Origin: JACPPO01 sp965262505
GTDB taxonomy: Bacteria > Acidobacteriota > Vicinamibacteria > Vicinamibacterales > UBA2999
Length of the DNA stretch: 64,000 nt
Assembly (NCBI GenBank): GCA_965262505.1
Contig: CBDHFM010000030.1
Coordinates: forward strand, 1,178,001-1,242,000
Reading direction: 5' to 3'
Position 1 is the stretch's first letter. Each line of letters begins with the position of its first letter. This document shows positions 42,729-50,422 of the stretch, piece by piece. The notes beneath the pieces were generated by a model. It was not told where the DNA came from, did no database searches, and was given only the letters and a program-made list of their open reading frames with translations. A program made the position numbers and the translations under genes.

Positions 42729-43973
42729 TCAGACCGCACCCTTGCTCTTTGCGGCTGCTACCGCCCCGGCATCCATCCCAAGAACATCCCGCAGGATCTC
42801 GTCTGTGTGCTCTCCGAGCAACGGAGAACGCTTGACTTCGGACGGAGAGTCAGACAGCTTGATCGGATTGCCTACGGACAGATAACGTCCGCGCGTGGGA
42901 TGATCGACTTCGACCATCGTCCCGGTTGCGCGCAGCGCCTGGTCTTCGGCCAGTTCTTTCATGGAGAGCACCGGACCGCACGGCACGTCCGCGGCGCTCA
43001 GAACCTTCATCGCCTCGAACTTCGTCTTCGTCAGCGTCCACTTCTCGATCTCATCGAACACCTGCTCGAGCCTCGGTATTCGCGCCGACGCGGTGTTCCA
43101 TTCGGGGTCTTCGAGCCAGTCCTCACGTTGGATGGACCGAGCCAAGCCCTTGAAAGCGGCCTCTTGCACGATAATATAGAGATAGGCGTTGGGATCCTCT
43201 TCCCACCCCTTGCACTTGACGATCCAGCCAGGCTGTCCCCCTCCTGACGCATTTCCCGCTCTCGGCGTCGCGTCATGGAAGGTGCCGTTGGGGTATTGGG
43301 GGTACTCCTTCAGCGGGCCGTGGGCCAGGCGCTGTTGATCGCGCAGCTTGACCCGGCACAGATTGAGCACTCCGTCCTGCATCGCGCATTCGACACGCTG
43401 ACCTCGGCCCGTCTTCTCACGCTGAAACAGGGCCGTCACGATCCCTAAGGCCAAATGCAACCCCGTTCCGGAGTCCCCGATTTGTGCACCCGAGACGGTC
43501 GGCGGGCCATCATCGAATCCAGTCGTGCTGGCGGCACCGCCGGCACACTGCGCGACGTTCTCGTACACCTTGAAATCCTCGTACGGCCCGGGTCCAAAGC
43601 CCTTGACGGATGCAGAGATGATTTTCGGATTGATCTGCTGCATGCGCTCCCAGGAGAACCCCATTCGGTCGAGCGCGCCTGGAGCGAAATTCTCCACAAT
43701 CACGTCGCAACACTCGATGAGCCTGGTGAAGATGGCCTTCCCCTCGTCGCGTTTGGTATTCAGCGTGATACTTCGCTTGTTGTGGTTCAGCATCGTGAAG
43801 TACAGGCTATCGACATCCGGAAGATCCCTCAACTGGCCGCGAGTGGGATCACCCGTTCCGGGACGTTCCACCTTGATGACATCCGCGCCGAACCAGGCCA
43901 GAAGCTGCGTACAGGTCGGGCCGGACTGGACGTGGGTCATATCAAGAATTCGTACGCCCTCCAAGGCTTTCAT
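42729..43973 (-). CDS. frc: Formyl-CoA transferase-like CaiB/BaiF CoA transferase
   Basis: 414 residues. Family III CoA transferase very like formyl-CoA:oxalate CoA-transferase throughout: LDMTHVQSGPTCTQLLAWFG, VDSLYFTMLNHNKRSI, VENFAPGALDRMGFSWE, KVYENVAQCAGGAASTTGF, VECAMQDGVLNL (catalytic Asp), the glycine loop GGGQPGW, VPCGPVLSMKEL and LLGEHTDEIL. The length matches (about 420-430). No oxalyl-CoA decarboxylase is visible here, so the acceptor acid may not be oxalate. First gene of a four-gene minus-strand operon. Confidence 0.85.
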   Translation of the reverse strand: MKALEGVRILDMTHVQSGPTCTQLLAWFGADVIKVERPGTGDPTRGQLRDLPDVDSLYFTMLNHNKRSITLNTKRDEGKAIFTRLIECCDVIVENFAPGALDRMGFSWERMQQINPKIISASVKGFGPGPYEDFKVYENVAQCAGGAASTTGFDDGPPTVSGAQIGDSGTGLHLALGIVTALFQREKTGRGQRVECAMQDGVLNLCRVKLRDQQRLAHGPLKEYPQYPNGTFHDATPRAGNASGGGQPGWIVKCKGWEEDPNAYLYIIVQEAAFKGLARSIQREDWLEDPEWNTASARIPRLEQVFDEIEKWTLTKTKFEAMKVLSAADVPCGPVLSMKELAEDQALRATGTMVEVDHPTRGRYLSVGNPIKLSDSPSEVKRSPLLGEHTDEILRDVLGMDAGAVAAAKSKGAV

Positions 43974-44099
43974 AGACTCTCCCTAAACAAAGTTCCCAAT
44001 CAAGAAAGACACCAGCGGACCACAGCAGGCCATCCGCTTGTGTGACGACGGTCGTGCTGTCGGGGATTGCAGCCCATGACCTCCGTGTGGGCTGTCCTA

Positions 44100-45565
44100 G
44101 TACCTCGCCGCAGTGGATCTGACCGGTTCACGCGGCGGCTTTGGCCCGACCAGCGGGTTGCGGATACACACGGCCGAGCTTTTCGCGAGCACGGTCGACT
44201 GTAAACATCCAGTGGATGCGCGCCTTCTCGTCATTGCGCCGTTGCTCCCATGCCGCGATCTCCTTGATGAGGATCGCCTTGGCAGGGATCCGACGATCGA
44301 GGCACTGCTTGACCATCACGCCGATTTCGATCTCGACCATGTTGAGCCAGCTGGCGTGTTTCGGCGTGAAGTGAAACTCGAGCCGACGGAGAATCCGTCG
44401 TGCCTCGGCGGGATCGAAGGCGTGGTAGAGCGCTGCCGCTGAATGTGCCGAAAGATTGTCGAGCACCACACGGATCCGTTCGGCCTCCGGGTAGTGCTCA
44501 TCGACGAGATCGCGCATGCACTCTGCGAAGTCGACGCACGTGCGTTGGTCGGTGACCTTGGCATGTCGCCAGGGGCGATTCACGTCTACGAACATGAAGA
44601 CATTCGCCGTGCCGTTGCGCACGTACTCGTAGTCGACTCGTCTGGGCTTCCCGGGCTTGGCCCGAATCGGGACACGCGCTTCGCCGATCAGTTGCCGGGG
44701 TGTTTCATCGAAGCCGACGACCGGTCGCCGCGGATCCGGCGGCTCGGCGTAGAGATCGAGGACGTCTTCCATTCGCGCCACGTACTCGGCGTTGACCGTC
44801 GGAATGCACCACATCTTCTCCTGCCACGGCTTCAGCGCCATCTCGGCAAGCCGGCGACCCACCGTGTCGCCCGACAGGGCCTCGTGCGAGGTGAGTCGCA
44901 CCATCTCGCGGGCCAGGAGATCCAGTGTCCATCGCGCACGCCCGGAGGGTGGATGTGAGCAAGCGACCGCGACCAGGAGGGCTTCATCGCTGGCGCCGAG
45001 CTTGCGCGGCGCGCCGGGACGGGGCACTTCGCGGAGCGCTCGGTCCAGTCCTTCCTCGACGAAGCGTTGCTTGGTCCGGTACACGGTCGACGTGCCGACA
45101 CCAACGTTGAGCGCGATCATCTCGTCGGTGGATGTGGCGTCCGCGGCGAGGAGAATCTGCGCCCGCTTGATCTTGCGAACCGCCCCCTGGCCGCCGCTCA
45201 CAAGCGCCTGAAGCTGTTGCTGTTCATCGTAGGTCAGCGTGATGCGATAGCGTATGTGCATGGACATCTTGGATCACCTTCCCGATCCCGTGTCCAGCCG
45301 TTCATCACCGAGATTCACCCAGAAGCAGGGCCAGTACCTAGCCTTCCTCTACACGTACACGCTCCTTCACCGAACGCCACCGGCCGAAGCGGACTTCCAA
45401 CGGTTCTTTCAGGTCACGCCCCCGGCCGTCCACCACATGATCGTCGAGCTTGAGCGGCGCGGTCTGATCAGTCGGGTTCCACGCCAACCCCGGACGATCA
45501 AGCTGTTGTTGTCGGCAGAGGAACTACCCTCGTTGCAACCGATCAAAACCACTGCGGCAAGGTAC
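44100..45565 (-). mobile_element. IS630-family insertion sequence with LexA-like passenger, copy 2
   Basis: 1466 bp, opposite orientation to copy 1. TA flanks at 44098-44099 and 45566-45567; the pre-insertion target was CTAG, as in copy 1. Both genes are intact and their products identical to copy 1. It lies between the frc operon and the DUF6152 module. Confidence 0.9.
44128..45267 (-). CDS. IS630-family transposase, copy 2
   Basis: 379 residues, identical to the product of copy 1, with FDETPRQ, VLDNLSAH and WLNMVEIEIG as the DDE residues. Its start overlaps that of the LexA-like gene over 45254-45267. Confidence 0.92.
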   Translation of the reverse strand: MSMHIRYRITLTYDEQQQLQALVSGGQGAVRKIKRAQILLAADATSTDEMIALNVGVGTSTVYRTKQRFVEEGLDRALREVPRPGAPRKLGASDEALLVAVACSHPPSGRARWTLDLLAREMVRLTSHEALSGDTVGRRLAEMALKPWQEKMWCIPTVNAEYVARMEDVLDLYAEPPDPRRPVVGFDETPRQLIGEARVPIRAKPGKPRRVDYEYVRNGTANVFMFVDVNRPWRHAKVTDQRTCVDFAECMRDLVDEHYPEAERIRVVLDNLSAHSAAALYHAFDPAEARRILRRLEFHFTPKHASWLNMVEIEIGVMVKQCLDRRIPAKAILIKEIAAWEQRRNDEKARIHWMFTVDRAREKLGRVYPQPAGRAKAAA

Positions 45566-45568
45566 TAG
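45254..45568 (+). CDS. LexA-type winged-helix protein carried by IS630, copy 2
   Basis: 104 residues, identical to copy 1. LexA-like helix-turn-helix-wing without protease domain. The frame again runs to the end of the element, and the stop TAG is formed by target TA (45566-45567) plus the flanking G. Retention of both genes in both copies fits a functional passenger, though recent duplication alone would also explain it. Confidence 0.75.
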   Translation: MCMDILDHLPDPVSSRSSPRFTQKQGQYLAFLYTYTLLHRTPPAEADFQRFFQVTPPAVHHMIVELERRGLISRVPRQPRTIKLLLSAEELPSLQPIKTTAARY

Positions 45569-45638
45569 GTCCTTCGTGTGGATTGTAACCCAGGTCTTTC
45601 GTCGTGGGTACCGTCAAGGCCCAGAGAGCACAGTCGCG

Positions 45639-46503
45639 CTATCGTCCCGGTCTCGTGAGCATCAAGTCGAGCGTGCGCTCGTTGCCCTCGTGACACGCTT
45701 CTTCCCAGAGCTCGGAGCCATAGTCCTTGATGCGCTCGAAGCGAAGCGCAAAGGTCCACGGCCGCGTGTAGACTTTCGGGTCCGTGATGACGGCTTCATA
45801 CTCGATCGCATCGGCGTCGACAGGCGTGAAGCGCTCCGCGACGTGTAGCGCATCGCTGTGAAAATCCCCCACGACGTCGAACCAGGTCTGGTCGTTGTTG
45901 TTGGCGACATCGACGACGAGCGTGCTTCCCTCCCATCGGCCGCGTGAATCGCCCATCCACAGCTTGACTCGCTCGGAGATATGCGGACCGGCGTCCAAAG
46001 GAATTGCTCGATACGTGTGATGAGCCATGTTGAAGATCACGACGTATCCGGGCGGCTGGAAGATCTCGAACTCACGGTTGTTCAGGTGACGCGGCACACC
46101 CTGAAGAAAGCACCGCGCGTTCGGATCGAGAAATTGCGGCGTCGGATCGGCATGGTTCTGCAGGACCAGGTTCGCCTTCTCGGCCGCCCACGGCTGGCAA
46201 GGAATCCGTCCGTCGGGCGGATCCACGATGAGGCTCTTGCCCCGCGTTGCCGGATCGGGCGTGAACCTCTGGTAGAGCGATTGGAACTCCAAATCCTGGA
46301 TGTTGTAAAAAAGTCCCGATTGGCCTCCAGAAGCCCTGGATGTCCGGCGTGCCATCAGGCGTCCGAGGGGGCGTATACGCTGGAGCGGCTGCTGCCGGAG
46401 CCTGACTACCTTCCTCCGAGGCTTCGGTCGTGGCGAACCACGGCGCGAGCAAGACCACGGCGGCGAGAAGAACGACCACACTCTTCATCTCTATACGTTT
46501 CAT
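45639..46503 (-). pseudogene. Secreted GDSRGRWEG-family protein with a frameshift
   Basis: The N-terminal part (MKRIEMKSVVVLLAAVVLLA signal peptide, then RTPDGTPDIQGFWR) reads in one frame from ATG 46503. The rest (SGLFYNIQDLEFQSLYQR ... WMGDSRGRWEGSTLVVDV, DQTWFDVVGDFHSDALHVAE, DPKVYTRPW) reads in another to TAG 45639. They meet near 46316-46335, where one base too many (C/T run) breaks the frame; correction gives about 287 residues. It is a paralogue of the next two entries of this family. Either a true frameshift or an assembly error. Function unknown. Confidence 0.7.
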
Positions 46504-46505
46504 AT

Positions 46506-47282
46506 CTATTCAGGAGGCACGAGCCACGTGTGCTCGAACCCGAAAGCGTAGCACTCGTATTCCAGAATCCGGATGTTCTCTTCGAGCCGCCGGTAGAGTG
46601 GCAGGCTCATCTTCCACGGGCGTGTAAAGACCTTCGGATCCTCGATGGTCACCTCGTAGTTGATGTGATGGACGCTGATGGGCGTATAGCGCTCGATCAC
46701 GTGCAACGCCGGACTGTGAAAGTTCCCGGCCCGGTCGAACCACGTCTGGTCGGTGAAATGGACGACGTCGACGACCAGCGTATCCCCTTCCCATCGGCCG
46801 CGCGAGTCGCCCATGAACCATGCGATCGGCCCGTCCGGATGGGGCGAATCCATGAAGATTCGGCGGACAGCATGGACGTACTTGTACACGATGGCGACGT
46901 GGGTGGGCGTCTGAAAAATCTGGAACGGGTACGGCATGTAGGTGATGCGCGGCACGCCCGGCAGATAACATTTCGACTCCGGGTCGGCGGTTGCCCGATT
47001 TTCGAAATTGTCCCGCTGCTTCGCCGCCGCCCATGACTGGTACGGGATCTCGTCACGATCGACGACGCCGAGTCCTGCCGGTATATCCTTCTCGGCCGAG
47101 TGTGCCTGAATATTCCAACTGGCCGTGGTCACGGCCTGCCAGATCCCGGACAAGTCCGGCTTGCCGTCGGCGGTGCGCGGGAGCGGGTCGGAAGCCTGGC
47201 CTGCCGCGAGTGCCGGCGCTATCCACAAGAGCGCCGCGAGAAGCGCCGACCGTGCCACGCAGCCACGGGACGGTTTTCTCAT
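46506..47282 (-). CDS. Secreted GDSRGRWEG-family protein of unknown function
   Basis: 258 residues, ATG 47282 with AAGGGGG upstream. Signal peptide (RSALLAALLWIAPALAAGQ), then TADGKPDLSGIWQA, IPYQSWAAAKQRDNFENR, CYLPGVPRITYMPYPFQIFQ, WFMGDSRGRWEGDTLVVDV, DQTWFDRAGNFHSPALHVIE and EDPKVFTRPWKMSLPLYRR. This layout recurs in many acidobacterial secreted proteins without known function. It lies two bases from the start of the frameshifted paralogue, so they were one operon. Confidence 0.8.
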   Translation of the reverse strand: MRKPSRGCVARSALLAALLWIAPALAAGQASDPLPRTADGKPDLSGIWQAVTTASWNIQAHSAEKDIPAGLGVVDRDEIPYQSWAAAKQRDNFENRATADPESKCYLPGVPRITYMPYPFQIFQTPTHVAIVYKYVHAVRRIFMDSPHPDGPIAWFMGDSRGRWEGDTLVVDVVHFTDQTWFDRAGNFHSPALHVIERYTPISVHHINYEVTIEDPKVFTRPWKMSLPLYRRLEENIRILEYECYAFGFEHTWLVPPE

Positions 47283-47342
47283 GTCCGAAGCCCCCTTCAA
47301 GACTGTTGCGCGAAGTCTACTAAATTGCCGCTGGGTGCCCCC

Positions 47343-47732
47343 CTAGTAGGGGGTGTCAGATGCATCGAGGAAGAAGTTTCGGCCGTCCGCGAACTTTACG
47401 CTCGCGCCGTTGGCCGTCGGCGAGCCATTCTTGGCGCGATAACCTTCGATGCTCAGCTCGCTGCCAATCGGGAAGTCGGTCTGCCGAAGACCGCGCCGCA
47501 GGAGCGCATTCGGGCCGGCGACCTCGATCGCCCAGCTGACCACCTTGCCGTCCGGTTCCGTGACGTCGACGTGCAGCCACCCGTGAGGATTGAGCCATTC
47601 CATCTTGGTGAGCTTGCCCTGCAAGGTAATCGGCTGGTTCACGTCAAATTCCGCCGCAAACGAATGGTGCGCCACGGCCGGCACCGCCCAGAGTAAGGTA
47701 AGGCCCGCAACGACGAGTGATAGCTTCTTCAT
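47343..47732 (-). CDS. Secreted DUF6152 family protein, paralogue 2
   Basis: 129 residues. Signal peptide MKKLSLVVAGLTLLWAVPAVA, then HHSFAAEFDVNQPITLQGKL, LNPHGWLHVDV, SWAIEVAGPNALLRRGLRQ, IEGYRAKNGSPTANG and FADGRNFFL. First gene, by transcription order, of the module formed with the two GDSRGRWEG-family genes. GAGGTAGTG lies upstream of the ATG. Confidence 0.87.
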   Translation of the reverse strand: MKKLSLVVAGLTLLWAVPAVAHHSFAAEFDVNQPITLQGKLTKMEWLNPHGWLHVDVTEPDGKVVSWAIEVAGPNALLRRGLRQTDFPIGSELSIEGYRAKNGSPTANGASVKFADGRNFFLDASDTPY

Positions 47733-47818
47733 CCACTACCTCCGATGCACCCGTGACGAAGGACGCTACCACCAACAACCCGTAGCGTCAAAGCGCGGTT
47801 GAATGTAGCCTAAGTGCC

Positions 47819-49282
47819 ATGAGCGATCCCACGACTCCATCCACCATCAACACACCGGCCCTTCCCCTGATGTCCGCCGGCAGCATGGTCAGGCACTTCG
47901 GGCCAGGCATGATCCTGATGATGACCGGGATCGGGACGAGTCATCTGGTGACGGCTCCCCTGGCTGGCGCCCAGTTCGGATACATCCTGCTCTGGTGCGT
48001 GCTGGCCTCGTACGTGTTCAAGTACTACGGCTTCGAGATGGCCTTCCGGTTCACGCACGCGACCGGACGCAGCATGCTGGACGCCTATGCTACGGCGCCC
48101 GGCAAGTGGCCCCTCTGGTACATGCTCGTCACGACGCTCGTCCAGAGCGCGCTCGGCCAGGCGGGACGCCTCGCCGCAGCAGCGGCCGTGCCGTATTTCG
48201 TGGTGGATTACTACTTCGGGCTGACCGTGAACCCCTGGGTATACGCGCTCGTGCTGGGCGGGGCGGCGGTCACGATCATCCTGCGCGGGCGATACGCCAT
48301 GCTCGAAACACTCACCAAGCTGTTCGCCGGCGTGCTCTGCGTCTCGAGCATCATCGTCTATCTCGTGGAGCCGGCGCCGGCCTCGGCCTTCCGGTCCTTC
48401 TTCACCTTCGCCACCCCGGAGGGGTCCCTCATCATCATTGCGGCTTTCCTCGGACTGCTCCCGACCGGCATCGACGTGTCGCTGCAGGCGTCGGAATGGG
48501 GAAAAGCCAAGCGGACCGGCATGGGGCGCCTTCGCGGGCAGCTCGAAGAACAGGGCTTCACCGAACGCTTCGACCCACTGACATCGCCGAAGAGCGCCTT
48601 GACCGTCGACACGTCGAAGCTGCCGGCTGATGCGCTCGAGTACTGCCGCCGATGGTTCACGATCGGCATGCTGGACTTCAGGCTCGGCCACATCATCTCC
48701 TTCGTCATCGCGTGCATCTTCCTCCTCCTCGCGGCGCAGTGGATTCCCGGAAGCGAGGTCGCAGGGAACGCCGTGATGGGCGAGATCGCCGGCATCTTCA
48801 CGAACAGCGTCGGTCCCTGGATGATGGTCGTGTTTCTGGTCGGGGCATTCGCGGCCACCTTCTCGACCGCGTTCAACTACTTCGACGGATGGCCTCGGGT
48901 CGTCGCCGCCTGTTGCCGCAACCTGTTCCCACGTACCGCCAGGCTGCGGGGGATCGCCGCCGACGAGCTGACCGAGGAGCACCGCAAGACGGCGTACTCG
49001 GAATACAACATCTACCGCGCGACGATGCTGTTCTCCCTGGTTACGGCCGTAGCAATCGTTGCCGGGGTCAACCGGCCGGTCTGGCTGGTACTGATCGCGT
49101 CGGCCCTCGCCTATTTCGTCGCCCCCGTGATCTTCTTTCTGAACCTGTACTACTGCTTCACGGTGATACCCAAGACCGATCGCCTCTTCTATCCGTCCAG
49201 GTTCGCGACGGTCTTTGGATGGCTGAGCTTCCTCATATTCACCGGCATGACAGGCATCCTCATCTGGGATCGATTGTTGTAG
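47819..49282 (+). CDS. Nramp-like transporter lacking the usual metal motifs
   Basis: 487 residues, about 11 transmembrane segments. The beginning FGPGMILMMTGIGTSHLVTAPLAGAQFGY aligns with Nramp TM1, but the metal-binding DPGN is GTSH; in the TM6 region IIAAFLGLLPTGIDVSLQASEW the MPH is replaced by LPTG. Nramp proteins import Mn or Fe with protons; loss of both motifs predicts a different substrate. A cytosolic loop of about 60 residues follows TM6. Divergent from the DUF6152 module, 86 bp apart. Confidence 0.75.
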   Translation: MSDPTTPSTINTPALPLMSAGSMVRHFGPGMILMMTGIGTSHLVTAPLAGAQFGYILLWCVLASYVFKYYGFEMAFRFTHATGRSMLDAYATAPGKWPLWYMLVTTLVQSALGQAGRLAAAAAVPYFVVDYYFGLTVNPWVYALVLGGAAVTIILRGRYAMLETLTKLFAGVLCVSSIIVYLVEPAPASAFRSFFTFATPEGSLIIIAAFLGLLPTGIDVSLQASEWGKAKRTGMGRLRGQLEEQGFTERFDPLTSPKSALTVDTSKLPADALEYCRRWFTIGMLDFRLGHIISFVIACIFLLLAAQWIPGSEVAGNAVMGEIAGIFTNSVGPWMMVVFLVGAFAATFSTAFNYFDGWPRVVAACCRNLFPRTARLRGIAADELTEEHRKTAYSEYNIYRATMLFSLVTAVAIVAGVNRPVWLVLIASALAYFVAPVIFFLNLYYCFTVIPKTDRLFYPSRFATVFGWLSFLIFTGMTGILIWDRLL

Positions 49283-49308
49283 GCATGCGCGACGCGCGGC
49301 GCGGGACT

Positions 49309-49482
49309 TCATAACCTCGCTGCGGGCGGCCGCGAACGGGGCCGCCCCGTTCGCGCCGCAGGCCCGGGGCCCCCGCCGCGCACGCTTGCGCGGTGGGGTG
49401 GAGGCGCCTCCCACGTGGCAGGTGCTTGTGGCGCCGAGCACGAATGGGGCTGTCCGCGGTCAGGACCCGCCTGGAGGTTAGG
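49309..49482 (+). repeat. Dispersed repeat, copy R3 (longest)
   Basis: About 174 bp with ends TTCATAACCTCG and GGAGGTTAGGAA. It shares the GGGGCTGTCCGCGG and TCAGGACCCGCCTGGAGG blocks with R1, R2 and R4 and has an extra internal stretch of about 40 bp. It lies between convergent genes (transporter and hydratase). Confidence 0.75.
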
Positions 49483-49495
49483 AAGCCAGCTAGGG

Positions 49496-50359
49496 CTACG
49501 GCCGAAGATCGATCGCAAGAGGCGGCACATCGAGACCGGACGCAACGACATCCCACCGCTCGCCCACGGCGATGAAGGGCACGGCCGTGAGCGTGCCGGT
49601 GCTGACCAGCTCACCAGGTCGCAGCCGTTCGGCGCCGGGTTGCGCGACAATCGCCGAGGCGAGTTCGCCCAGGCAGAGGGCGGGGCTCTTCAACACATTC
49701 TTGCCCCCACCCTCCTCCACGAGTTCTCCATTCTTCGACAGCCGCGCCGTGAACGCTCCAAGTTCCTCGACAAGCGACGGGATGCTGCCACGATCGACGA
49801 AGCGCGGCTTCCCGACGACGAGGCCGGCGTGGAAGCCGAAGGACGCGATCAGGTCGGCAGGCTGAAACTTCCATTCCGGGAACGGACAATCGACCAGTTC
49901 GAAACCGAGGGCCAGCCACTCGACCGCATCGAGCACGGCTTCCGCGTCGGCCGACGCCGGCAATGTCGGGTCGCCGTGCGACCCGACAAGCCAGTGCTGG
50001 TTGGACGGTCCGCCACCGCGGACCGTCTTGAGCTTCATGACCACTTCGGGCTCGAGACGCGGCGCACGCATGCGCGCCAACGATGCCGAGGCGCGGCCGT
50101 CCTCCGCGAAGTGCACGGTATCGTCGTACATACTGGCCCAGGCGACCGTCTGGATCTTGAGGGCCCGCCAGGCGGCCTTGTTGGCAAAAGCTACCTTGCG
50201 CCCGACCGTCGCGTGGCCGCCGGCCCGCCTCATCCGCGTGAGTTCCGCCTCCACCGCATAGGCGGTGGCCAGATCGCATCCGCCTTCGCGCGCCGTCGGT
50301 GCCACGGCAACGTGGCCGCCGGACGCGTACGCCTCGAACAGTTCTCGCGCCAGTGCCAT
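49496..50359 (-). CDS. 2-keto-4-pentenoate hydratase-like protein
   Basis: 287 residues from ATG 50359 (the frame is open 14 codons further). MALARELFEAYASGG, YAVEAELTRMRRAGGHATVGRKVAF in two blocks, APRLEPEVVMKLK (metal-binding Glu region), ALGFELVDCPFPEWKFQPADL, FHAGLVVG, and RPGELVSTGTLTAVPFIAVG place it in the MhpD/hydratase branch of the FAH superfamily, which hydrates 2-hydroxypentadienoates in aromatic meta-cleavage. The rest of such a pathway is not visible nearby. It is 21 bp after the malate synthase start-proximal neighbour in the same direction. Confidence 0.78.
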   Translation of the reverse strand: MALARELFEAYASGGHVAVAPTAREGGCDLATAYAVEAELTRMRRAGGHATVGRKVAFANKAAWRALKIQTVAWASMYDDTVHFAEDGRASASLARMRAPRLEPEVVMKLKTVRGGGPSNQHWLVGSHGDPTLPASADAEAVLDAVEWLALGFELVDCPFPEWKFQPADLIASFGFHAGLVVGKPRFVDRGSIPSLVEELGAFTARLSKNGELVEEGGGKNVLKSPALCLGELASAIVAQPGAERLRPGELVSTGTLTAVPFIAVGERWDVVASGLDVPPLAIDLRP

Positions 50360-50422
50360 CACGCCCGCATCCTCAACACCGGATCCAAAATCACAAATCA
50401 CGAATCGTAAATCACGGATGCA

